From NCBI GenBank assembly GCA_015499995.1, contig JADNRV010000162.1, forward strand, positions 54,751 to 118,750: a stretch of 64,000 bases of DNA. Reading direction: 5' to 3'. A program made the position numbers and the translations under genes. The stretch is from Flammula alnicola. Lineage: Eukaryota > Basidiomycota > Agaricomycetes > Agaricales > Strophariaceae. Numbering within the stretch: position 1 is the stretch's first letter; the number at the start of each line of letters is the position of its first letter. Positions 34,958-45,300 of the stretch are shown here, piece after piece. The notes beneath the pieces were generated by a model, which was given only the letters and a program-made list of their open reading frames with translations, did no database searches and had not been told where the DNA came from.

Positions 34958-37900
34958 TCATGTGTTCTCATCAGCCAGTGTGGGTCTTGTGCGGTAGAAC
35001 ATCGCGCTGCTTGTTGACTTCTCCCACGTTGACACGGTTGGACTCCTCGTCGAGTTCATCCTCCTCTCCTTCTCCATACATGCCTTCGCAAATCGCAGGA
35101 AACCCGCGCCTTCTCGTTCCAGAGCGCTGAGCAGCCGCTGGTCACGAAATTGGGCTTGGTGTTGGAGGCCGGCTGCGAAATCAAGGATAAGATCGATATC
35201 GCCCTTCAACGCCTCCTCGAACGTGCGGCCATCGTGTTGGTGAGGTCCGTCATCTTCCTCGTCGTCGTCATCATCACCTCCCTCCTCTTCTATGTCACGG
35301 TCCTCATCACACCCTTCAGCAGATCCAACACCGATCTTCATCGAATCAGCACCATATTCCTCCAACGGCTTCAAGTGCTTGTGTCTCCAGAATGGTGGCT
35401 GGCGAAAACGGTCGGCCTCAAGGAAGAAAACAGCAGGGACGGTCTGCATGCGCTGGACAAGGTGTTTGCAGACTAGGAAGCGGCTGATGGCGAAGGCTGG
35501 ACATGTGCATACCCACTTCTCAACGTCGGGTCGGTAAGCATCATTGAGTGGCATCGTGATTGGTGTTTCCTCTAACTTACGCCAGATTTTTTTGAATCCC
35601 TTGCGCCAACTGGACAACTCGCGATAACGGGCCTGTTCCTTGAGCAGCCGATCAAGCTTTCTGTAATAGGTCGGTGCCAGCTTCGTAACCAGGATCCAAA
35701 CCAGCAAGTCACACCGTGGCATGCGGAAGTGATGGAGGAAGTCGTATTTAACCCGTCGCCAGCTGAGGACATGGTAAGTTCAATAAAATTTGTGATATGA
35801 ACCATTGACTTACTGGCTCTCTAGTATCATCGTCGTTTTCAAGACTGGTATGAGCTTGTGAGCGCATCGAGCCCGGAGCTCCCAGCGACCTTCCCGGTAC
35901 CAGTTCTCCCAAAGGTAAACCCACACCTCGGGCAACTCGTGTTTCACGCAGAAGTCGTATATATGCTGAACTGCCCATTTTTTGATCAATATAGCATCTG
36001 GAGGACTGGACCCAGGAATCGAAGGATGGGTACAGTAATGTCGTTCCATCATGTTGATGATGGCGTCACGATACAGGGGAGGACAGAAGGTACGTCGGCC
36101 TTGTCTGCCATCGTCTTCGTCTTCGGCAGCCACACTGACCTCCCTTTCCTTGTCTGTAGCTCCGTCCTCCCTTTCCTCTTGCTCCTCGATGGTGGGAAGC
36201 CGAGTCGCTGGAATGGAAAGCCTAAAGCCCACCCCTTGAATCACGCGCCCAATAGCCGATGCAATGCTTGGAAGCGGTAGCTTTATTCGCAGTATGTTTG
36301 TTGCATCCCCCAGCAGTGGACGGGGCCGAGTTGGAGGCTGGATCATGGGTGGTTGACGTGAAACCTGCAGCTCAGGGTCTGGGACTGAAGATGGTGTCGG
36401 GGTGGTTGCTTGCGGGGCTGGAACAAGAGGTGGGGAATTCAGAGTTGCAGATGGAGGCTGGCCTGCGAGAGGCTGCGCTACGGTCGGCGACGATGCACCG
36501 TCAACGAGAGGAGGTGGATCGCCATCTGGTATCCCTCCTTCGTAATCATCGATGTCAACCCTCGTCCCAGCCGAGATAAAGTCGGGCTTAATGAAGTCGT
36601 ACTCCGCCATTGCTCGATCAAGATTGTATGGTGACGTCGACAACTTCGCCTTTGCCAAGCGAGTCCTCACGGCCCGTCGGAGATGCCACCAGCATAGGTT
36701 GATCTTAGCCTTCCAGACCTCCTTCACAGCGCCTATCTCGCCCATGTCTTTGTCGCTATGGATGAAGACCGGCTCAATACCATATTTGTCGCGAAGGCAT
36801 CGCGACCATGCTGCAATTGCCAGCTTCCGCTTTCCCAGATCAATTGCGGTAGCTGTCGACAAGAGGCAGTACGTCATCGGGAATCCAGCATTGTCATACT
36901 CGCCCATTATGCTGTAGAGCTCAAGGTGCTTCGAGTTTGTGTTATCTTTGTCACTAGTTAGCAACTGACGCGTGAATATCAGGCATTACTCACATGTTGC
37001 ATCCATTGCAATCTCAACAACTTTCCCTCGAAGTGGCTCAGCAATCCGTTTCATACCCCAGGCAAGCATCTCCACCCCCTCCGGTACCCCCACTGGCTCG
37101 AAAATATCAACATCGTCTCCATATTCGGCAAGCAGCTTTTTGGCGGATGGCAGTTGGACTTCGTCGCGGTGCCAAAATCTTTTACTAAGCTCCCTCCATG
37201 CGGCATGTATCTGCTTCGTCGTGACTTGAGGGTATATTGACTGAATTTTTGTTGCCATTGCTGCAGGGGTTGACCATTCCGCTTGCTCTTGGATCGTCTG
37301 CAGTGCTTCCGGGGGCATACGTACATCGACATAGTGCACATGTTTGACGTGATGGTGAAGGTTAACCTTGATATAGTAGTTTCCATCCTTATACTGGCTG
37401 TACAAGATGGACATACGGCTTCGACAAGGATACCTCTTCATTCCAACATTCTCGCGTGGCTTCGCATTGGGCTCTGTCGACGACTTTGACTTCTTCTTTC
37501 TTCCCACATCTTGGCTACACCAAAATCGCGTACGAAAGCCGCTAACCAAGCTTTTGTTATCTCGAACACTATAAATAGCAGGCTGATAGTAAGTCCCTTG
37601 TTCATCATGTCGTTTATGAGGCAACTCACGTAAATCTGTATCCAGTCAATTGCCATATTTCGCGTGCATACATGTGTGTTCGGTCGCTCGGCGTTATGGC
37701 CTCATCTTCCTTGATTGGATGGGTCCCACAAAACTCAACATGTTCGCTTGCATTGAACTGGCGACGTAACGCGTCGAGAAGGTCTTCAGCATCACTGTAC
37801 TTTTCGGCTCCCTAAGGTAAGATATCAGTTGATAAACTTTTTGATAATGTATAGCTTATATCACATACTGCCACCTCGAAGTTTACATCCTCGTCATCAT

Positions 37901-38195
37901 CTTCGTCGAAGTCAGACGCGATTCCGGGATCCTCATCACCATTAGGCCTTGCCCGCCTTGCTGGCCTCTCATCTGGAGCTGGCCCTGCTTCTCGAGCGCG
38001 TTTTTGCCTGACTGGGGTGCTTTTCTCGTTGACAGCCTTTTTGCGAGCGCGACTATCCTTTTTCAGTTGCCGTTCTCGCAAACGGCACGGGTCGCATTGT
38101 TTGTATGAAGTTCCAGGATGGAGGATGGTTTTGCAGTGACTCTTCGAACATATTTTTTGAGGAGAATTGTTGCCCATAACGTGCTGAGAATTCAT
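34958..38195 (-). CDS. MULE (Mutator-like) transposase, intact
   Basis: Five exons join exactly to 1007 codons including stop: 38195-37869, 37811-37630, 37568-36994, 36945-35814 and 35762-34958. All introns are GT-AG and every phase fits. The N-terminus has paired Cys motifs (CSKSHCKTILHPGTSYKQC, then CRLRERQLKKDSR), a zinc-binding region typical of these fungal proteins. The exon 3-4 splice restores DATYNTNSKHLELYSIMGEY, the first catalytic Asp block of the MULE DDE domain. FIHSDKDMGEIGAVKEVW carries the second Asp, and INLCWWHLRRAVRTRL follows. A long Pro/Ser-rich linker interrupts the domain. The SWIM finger CTCPAFAISRFLVCKH lies near the C-terminus, followed by an acidic tract. It catalyses cut-and-paste transposition. 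No terminal inverted repeats were found by eye. Confidence 0.9.
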
Positions 38196-38947
38196 GTTGT
38201 CGTTGTACAGTTCACCCCCTCTGGTTCAAATTCTAACATATAAGTCATGTGATGTATTGATTTTCCGTTCAAGGGAATGTCAGAGTGGGGGAGAGTTGGG
38301 CTAGTTATCAGCGTGCACGCGAGGAGGCGAGGAGAGAAATGATGTACGTTGGCTGGCATGCACTGCACGTGTGGTGGCTATCATGCTCTCTGCCGTCGAT
38401 CTAGGGCGGGTGGTACTATGGATTTTCAGGTCTGTGAAGATGGTGCTATGGAGAGCGGTGCCAGTGGGTACAGCCAGAACCTTGGTTTCCACGTCATCGC
38501 GCTCAACACTATCTCCAAGAATGTTCAGGAACCTCATGCCCACCAAATTTTCGTCCGTTGAGCGTAGCACTGTGAAGAAGTGGCATGACACTACATAGTG
38601 ATCCATAATGTGCTGTAGTGCACTGTCATGTATATATATAGAAATGTGAGAACACTATGCAGTCCCACAGATTCGGTACCCTCTGCTACTAGTATGACGC
38701 TATGGTGCTATGTCGCACAGCACTTTGCTGTGGCCCCCAGGTTTGCTGATGCCACCTGCCTTGCATACAAGTTTTCAAAGTGTTGAAGCCTGCCACACCC
38801 AAATCAAATGCCTGGTATTATCAACTCTCGACGTTGAAGTGACAATTAGAAATCTAGAGCGCTCAAAAGAAGGACATCTAACCCTGGTGGGAAATGCCAT
38901 TGATTTAATCGTCTCCAGTTCAACCGTCTTTTTCCCTTCATACCACG
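38196..38947. other. Upstream region of the MULE gene; no gene
   Basis: Contains several scattered CTATGG/CCATAG and GTGCACT-type words (38340-38720) but no clean terminal repeat. Promoter of the transposase is expected here. Confidence 0.35.
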
Positions 38948-39274
38948 ATGGACTTCATACTTATTGTCCTAATTTGCATTTGCATTGCTCTCTTTGCATA
39001 TTGGTGGTTGACCTTCCGCCAGGATGAAACCGAGGCAATGGACCTCCAACATATTATCCGACCCCATCAGCATGCCCGAGCCCATCGCACCCCAACCTGT
39101 CAACAAGTCCCCACATCTAAATCAGCGTTGAAAGCACTGCCCCGGGCCCACCTAGGCCATCGACACCACAACACTGGTAGAAAGGATTCAAAGGAACTTG
39201 CCCGTGCCCAACTCGAAAAAGACTTTAAGAGTTTGGGGCTAATGCCCCCTAGGCCCCCCCCGCATAACATTTAG
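38948..39274 (+). CDS. Small single-pass membrane protein, unknown
   Basis: Intronless 108-residue frame starting in a good context (CACGATGG). The first about 25 residues form one strongly hydrophobic helix (FILIVLICICIALFAYWWLT). The rest is basic, His/Arg-rich and polar (PHQHARAHRTPTC, LPRAHLGHRHHNTGRKD), ending in PPRPPPH. The layout suggests a signal-anchored protein with a cytosolic or lumenal basic tail. No family recognised; a chance frame cannot be excluded. Confidence 0.4.
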   Translation: MDFILIVLICICIALFAYWWLTFRQDETEAMDLQHIIRPHQHARAHRTPTCQQVPTSKSALKALPRAHLGHRHHNTGRKDSKELARAQLEKDFKSLGLMPPRPPPHNI

Positions 39275-39678
39275 AATAGCATTTGCAACCGGTGGGTTTT
39301 TTATGGCTATATAACAAAAATAGACTAATTTTCGATAATCAGGATTCAGGTGCATACATAGGCGATATCAAACCATTAGGACCTTGGGGAGTCCTTCTAC
39401 CAATACTGTCCTATTTCATTCCATCCATATGTCACGTGCCATACCCATTTTTTTCTGAACCCATTTCTCAAATTTTCTGATTTTCTGAGATTTTTTGAAA
39501 GTCAAAATTTCCAACATTTTGTATGAATTGAATGAAATACTATAAGTATATTGTCAAATTGTTTTTATTTCTTCCACATCCCTTTAGCGCCAACTTTTCT
39601 CTCCTAGTCCTATTCAGATCTTGTCTAAGTCTCATCCAAGACAGTCCAGCAAAATAGTCTTCATCTGAGGCTGTTTCA
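39275..39678. other. No supported gene
   Basis: AT-rich sequence with T-rich tracts around 39450-39500. No gene seen. Confidence 0.4.
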
Positions 39679-39966
39679 ATGGCGGCCAAAAAGCCTTGTC
39701 CGTGCCCTACATATGATGGTCAGCTAAGGAATCCCAGAACAGTCCGAAAACATGGCGAGAATATGGCCGCACTCGAAGCGGAGCCCGATGGCGCCTATCT
39801 TCGACAAGAAAGCATTGTATGTATCCCATTTACTGCGATCATTTCTGTGGTTTCGATGCAGCCGCTTCGCTATCTCGAGGGCGATCCAGAAAGCCTCCGG
39901 TTTGGAGTCGAAAAACCCGGCTTGGACAATGTACAGCTCTTTGGATATGAAGATGAGGCAATATAA
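39679..39966 (+). pseudogene. Fragment resembling a Tnp2/CACTA-type transposase N-terminus
   Basis: The frame starts MAAKKPCPCPTYDGQLRNPR followed by TVRKHGENMA, a C-x-C...H pattern like the zinc-finger-like start of agaricomycete Tnp2-type transposase proteins. The reading frame leaves this character after residue 45 and ends at 39966. No DDE domain follows, so this can only be a fragment. Confidence is low because only about 25 residues carry the pattern. Confidence 0.3.
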
Positions 39967-40314
39967 ATTATATTGAGATTGCTTTACTAAATACTTAGCT
40001 GCTGTAGGTGTTATACGATGTACATAAATGCCAGAGTGCGATGCAGCCCTTGGAAAACGCTCGACCATGCCGCCAAGTTCTGGGTGTGAAACTTGGGCAG
40101 CAGGGCAGGGGTGGGAGGCGGTTGTGTGGCTGTGATGAGCACATGTTCAGAGATCCTGCTGGTGATACTACAGCTTGCGCTAGATGTTTCATAGACGACG
40201 TAGTCAACGTTGACAGATCCGCAGAGGCGGGGGGAGGAACAGGTATTGATGTCGGTATCGACGACATTCTACTTCGCTGGGTGTGGTCATCTCAAACATT
40301 CCTTGAGGCCAAGG

Positions 40315-41932
40315 CTAGCGCCTCTTCCTCGACCGATGCTGCTCGCGCTCCTTGTGCAGCAGCGGAACAGCTGGTGGTTTAGATTCAGATTCAGATTTGG
40401 GTGCTGCAGAAAAAGCATTGGGAGGGAAGGTGTGGTAGGGAACGGCGGCGGCGGTGTGGACAAAGGTACGAAAGAGCCGCACGACGGGATCTCGCCCCAA
40501 CTGTCTTATCCTCCTCCTTATCCACGAACACTCCAGACTCGGCAGTGGCTTCTTCTTCTTCATCGCCGTCTTCATCATACCAGCTCTCCTCGGGATGCCG
40601 ATTCAGCGAAGAGGTGCGTTTTGGGGGCGAATTGCATGCGTCCTCGAAGGAGAGCTTCCTGAAGTCGACGGCTTAAATACGAGTTTCCAGATGTCAGAAC
40701 CGTAAGAATAGCACCTAAGTAAACGAATACATACCGAGAGGCTGGGTTAGAGCCTGGCGAATGAGATTAGGGGCGACGATGGCGAAGATGATGTCGCGGT
40801 GCTTGCTGCTGGTGCTGGCGTCGCCGACGGTGCTGGCGCTGCCGATGGTGCTGGCGCTGGCTCTGTTTCTTGTAGTTGTGGTTGTGGTTGAGGTACTAGC
40901 GGAGTCGAGGTCAGTGTAAGGAGGTACGACGAGCGCACGTTTGGAGATCCTGTTGATCATGGTGCTGCTGGGCCATCTGCGAAAGAGAAATTAGATAGTT
41001 GGATTAGGCATCGTTTCTTGAGGAAAACGAAGAGAGAAAAAACATACCGCGATCGCCATCGTCGACTTCAATATCGAAACAAATACCAGATTTTCATTCC
41101 TCCTGCTCCCATTCCTCGTCCAATGGCTTGTTCGCAGGAAAAGACCGCAGCGCCTGGCAAGTGCAGCGGTGCATGCAGCATTCGCTCCTTGCGCTTCGGT
41201 GGCTAGTGTTTGCACTCTGCCTTGCCCTCACTGTGCCTGTGTGTGGGGCTAAGAGGATGTGGTATGGGTAAGCCATTGTGTCGATTGACAGAAAACAAAT
41301 CGAGAGCCCGGGCGCGAGCTCAATCGATCTGTGAATATGGAACTCACTTTATGGCAGCGCTCATACGCTGCAGTCGTTTTGGTTGCGGTCGTCGAGGGGG
41401 CCAGGAGAAGATTGTGTGCATTGCGGGAGAGCTGGGGACCTCGACGTCCTCCTGGCAGAGTCAAGCAGAAAAGGCTCCAACTTCAACTTATAGGCCGAAA
41501 TCAGAGCACCTGGAGAAACAATTTCGCCTGCTTGCTCGATTGGTTCTTCAGCAGCAGAAGCCGCCTAGGCTTCTGTAACGTCCAGTTCGGACTATAATAC
41601 GTTGAGATGAAAGAATTGAAGAGGTCGGATGAAAGCTTACCTCGTGAATAGCTTCTGCCTCAGGCTCCGGCGTTTCTTCGGAGCACTTAGAATCCTCATC
41701 AACTACCGCCGAGGCATTATGGGCCTCCGCAGCCTGCACATCGTCGTCGGAGGAAGGCGTAGGCGCCTGGTCTCGAGGTAATTTGGTCGTCGATGCTAGT
41801 TCTTCATCGTTCAAGCCATGCAATGGGGTAATTTGAGGCTGTGGATGGCTTTTGTCTGAGAAAGTCAACAAAAAATGGGGAAACACATCTACCATCGCTC
41901 GGCCAGACACCGGAGGTAAACCCCTTGTTCAT
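40315..41932 (-). pseudogene. Acidic low-complexity protein gene, right copy with native 3' half
   Basis: Minus-strand twin of 7179-8517, identical through the arm apart from one substitution. It keeps the same start (MNKGFTSGVWPSD), the same TAG after DVTEA and the same Ala/Pro/Ser run. Past the breakpoint at 40594 it continues in frame from FRKLSFEDACNSPPKRTSSL into EESWYDEDGDEEEEATAESG and VFVDKEEDKTVGARSRRA, then another basic Ser-rich stretch ending RSRKRR at 40315. This smooth continuation suggests the right copy has the ancestral 3' half. Poly-Glu/Asp and Arg/Lys-rich tracts suggest a disordered nuclear protein. No family recognised. Internal stop makes it doubtful as a gene unless the TAG exon is skipped. 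Confidence 0.5.
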
Positions 41933-42304
41933 TGTTTCCGAGGCGTGACGTTCAACGTAGCTGCCAGTTTGAAGTGGCAAGTGGCCGGGAGCGGCGCTTT
42001 AAAGTTCTAAAAACACCGTGTTTGGACTGCAGCTGAGCGGTTGGATGGGTCAATCTTCTATCTGATCCACGAAACTGTCAATGTATGCATCCAGAATGAT
42101 AAAATCAAGCTTACGATTAACATATAGCCCAAGATTCACCTATCTTTCTTTCTGGATGCTTCACGATCCCACCCAACTACACGTCTGCCCCACTGCTTCC
42201 ATCCTATGACTCAACGTGAGCGTTTCTTCTTCTTTCTCGATGTGATTTGTGGAATGTGTGCTAACGACAATTACATTTCTAGTGTCGCGCTTGTGTGCAT
42301 CATC
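41933..42304. promoter_or_regulatory. Divergent intergenic region, right copy
   Basis: Mirror copy of 6807-7178, between the ATG of the acidic-protein gene (minus) and the first ATG on the listerin side (plus). Confidence 0.4.
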
Positions 42305-45300
42305 ATGGAGAGCAACTTTTCCCAAAACACTTTCCATGTCTCGTTCAATGCACTGGACCCCGTCAGTGCCGCTGTAAGTATATCATTGCTGGGTGTCAAC
42401 AATCTTGAGCTTATCATTTTTTGTCTATCATTTGCTTTAAATCCAACGCTGACCTATTGTGCTTCAGGAAATACCATGAAAGCCACAGAGAGCCGCACGA
42501 GGACAGTAAGTATGAAAAAAGCCGACGAAGATGGTAGGTATACAACCTGATTCACTATTAATCGGACTGGCTAACGGTTTTACAGCAGGTTTACCATGTG
42601 CCACAGCTTGGGCTCATAAGGGCTCCGATACTTCCGCGCCTTCGTTGGACTCAAACACAAATCTGAGCTCAAGTATCTTGGCTACGAGCTCAACGACGTC
42701 ACGGCAAACTTGACGGACGGGCGCTACGTGCCTGTCTCGGAAGAGGAATATCAGCAAAAAAGCTCGAGTCAAAACGAGGGCTTTGGAGGAATTACAGTCG
42801 GCCTGGGTCAATCAATGTTTGAAGGAAGGCCGAGATAGCTCGTTGGTTTACACTCTAGTGGAGATGTTACCAGTGTGGGTGAGTCTCTGTGGTATAGATT
42901 ATGAAGCCTGACGTCCCTGAATTTCGCCAAGCTTCACCATGTTTCGGCCCTGTTGGTCAATTCTTCGCGTCGTGTTGGACTCTTGGCCACGTCCTTGCAT
43001 TCTACTCTTCTCCAAATCCCTCCTGTGCGAGACCAAATCGTCTTTTACCTCCGAGAGACTGTGTCCGAGTCTCAATTGCAGAGCATTCTGGGCACATGGT
43101 GCCTTGCAACACACGACGTAGATCGCCTAGCGTCGATAACCGTGTCGAAGGCCTGGAAGGAAATCATCCTAACAGATCCAAGCCAAGGACCATCGTCAAC
43201 CAGCAATCGCTTACTCAGCGAAAGTCTCCGTTCATCCCTAAATGCATTCGTCCAGAGAGTCGTCCTGGATCCCAGTGGTGTCTATGCATATCTCAATCCT
43301 CTACCCCCTTCCCAACCTACACCTATGGCAACCCACAAAAGAGGATTTGGGAGGACATCAGCAAATTCTACGCCCCGGAAAGATGATGGAGATGTGACAC
43401 CGCGTTCGAAAATGGATGAATGAGAAGCAAGCGAGCAAGATCGACAGGCTAGGTTGCGTCTTGGCGCGTTGGGTGCCATTCGCTGGATTCTCGGTAGGTT
43501 ATCCATGTTTCCACGTTTATCTCGACTCAGACAGCGTCCAGGATCTACGACAGATTTACCGGAAGACCTCCGAGAGTTTTACTCGAATCCAACTCTATGG
43601 ACAATTTTTCACTCTGCAGAATCTCGCCCATGGTGGAGGTAGAAAGTTTCGGATTTGCACAACGGATGTTCGTAAATCAGGATGGAGTCTTGTGCAGACG
43701 CTGCTTAATACGCAGAAAAGTAAGTTTATCACTCAAATGTGCGTATGACTCGACCTAACGTTGCTTTTCAGCCCAATTAGAGGCTGTGATACCGACGATT
43801 GGCGCTGCTATTCTGCGATCGGCTTGGATAGAAACGGATTCAACAGTGCAAGGAGTCATGTGGCAGCCTCTTCTCATGTTCCTCAAACGTAAGTTCCTGT
43901 TTGATTATAGTGACCTCATAAATTGACTGGCTGTTTCAGAATCCCCTCAGTGTTGGCCGTTGGACGCAAACAAGAAGGATACGGAAGAAGATGAAGGAAC
44001 GGAGTTCTGACTTCGACCATCACAATACGCCTGGAAATGTCTCTGCTTCGTCCTCTACGGAGAAGCGACCATCCAAATCGTATCAAGAGTTCTTGCAATT
44101 CTTGCAATCGGCATGCTCAGGATCCCCTTTGCAGGGCTATCCGATGGTTGTCATATCGTTTCTATGGTTCCATCTTCTGTAAGTCCTATTAGCGAAGTCT
44201 TGTCCTCCAGTTTTACTCATCTTGGAATACGCCTAGATCATAGCTTCCTCGGCATTAGACACATCATCTTCACCTCTCTCGCAATTCTTCACATCCTTCT
44301 GGGAAGCCATCGATGACCGCGCCCTCATCACTACATCGCATAGCGGCATCAGCCGCATATCTTTCATCCTTGCTCGAATGGACTGTTTTCCTCATCAAAC
44401 GCATGCGGGCTGATGGGGGTCGCTCAGCTCAAGGAGGGCCAAAGTTGGAAGGCTCAACCTCGATCGAAACCGCCTCCGAGGCACTGGTGCAAGAGCAATT
44501 TTTGCGCGTATGGGAAGAGCTGATGAGCAAGAAGTTGAAAGTCGAGGAGAGGGCTGCTGCGCGATTGCTGGCCCAGACACTTGAAAGTCTCTTCGTTGTC
44601 GACCAGTCGCTTTTTAATTCTGCGCGGGATGCGCTTGTGCGAGCTGTCAAGGCGTCGACTACGAAAGGAAGACAATGAGCATTTTGGTTTCGGCGGTGTT
44701 GAAGGTCTTCTATGACCGGTTCAAGGAGGGTACCTTGTTGAAGGAACGAGCAGAGAGTTTGGTGAAGGAGGTCTTGGAAGGCGATGTCGAGAGGTGCGAG
44801 AAGGTTCTAAGCAAACAGAACCAAGTAGGAGAAGACGGTGATGGAGAAAGGAATGTCAGCTTTGCCCTGCTGGCTAGCATCCTCGACCAGTTTATGGAAG
44901 GCTTGTTCTTTGCTGATGTCTTTTCGAACGTGGGTATTCGTTCCCTATTCACACTATTCACGATTTTGTTGCTTACTCCGATTTTTTGTGACCGCAGCGC
45001 CTGGACATATTGCTATCTCAACACGCGTTCCGCCTGCTCGATCTTTCGCCTTCGTTGCTCCTCTCTTACCTCCTACATCGCAAAAACGAACCCAAGGCTT
45101 TGGTCGTCTGGCATTCTTTGTTGTCAAGCATTTCCTCGAACTCCGAGATCGACCATGTTCCAGATCAAAAATCTATTGGAAGTCTCCTGGACGCGGCGCA
45201 GAAAGGTCATTTGCCCAAGTACCTGCGACCACAAGCGGGAGAGTTGGTGGCGGGTTACTCGAAAAGTTATTGGCTGGACCCATGGGATCTGATGAACTTG

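Noticed and set aside
34060..38947. Terminal inverted repeats for the MULE element
   Set aside because: Visual comparison of the flanks gave only short chance matches; not reported as a feature.
40715..40960. Two overlapping Ala/Pro/Ser and Thr/Ser frames in the acidic-protein gene
   Set aside because: Both come from the same low-complexity repeat read in two frames; only one can be coding, and it is included in the parent gene model.
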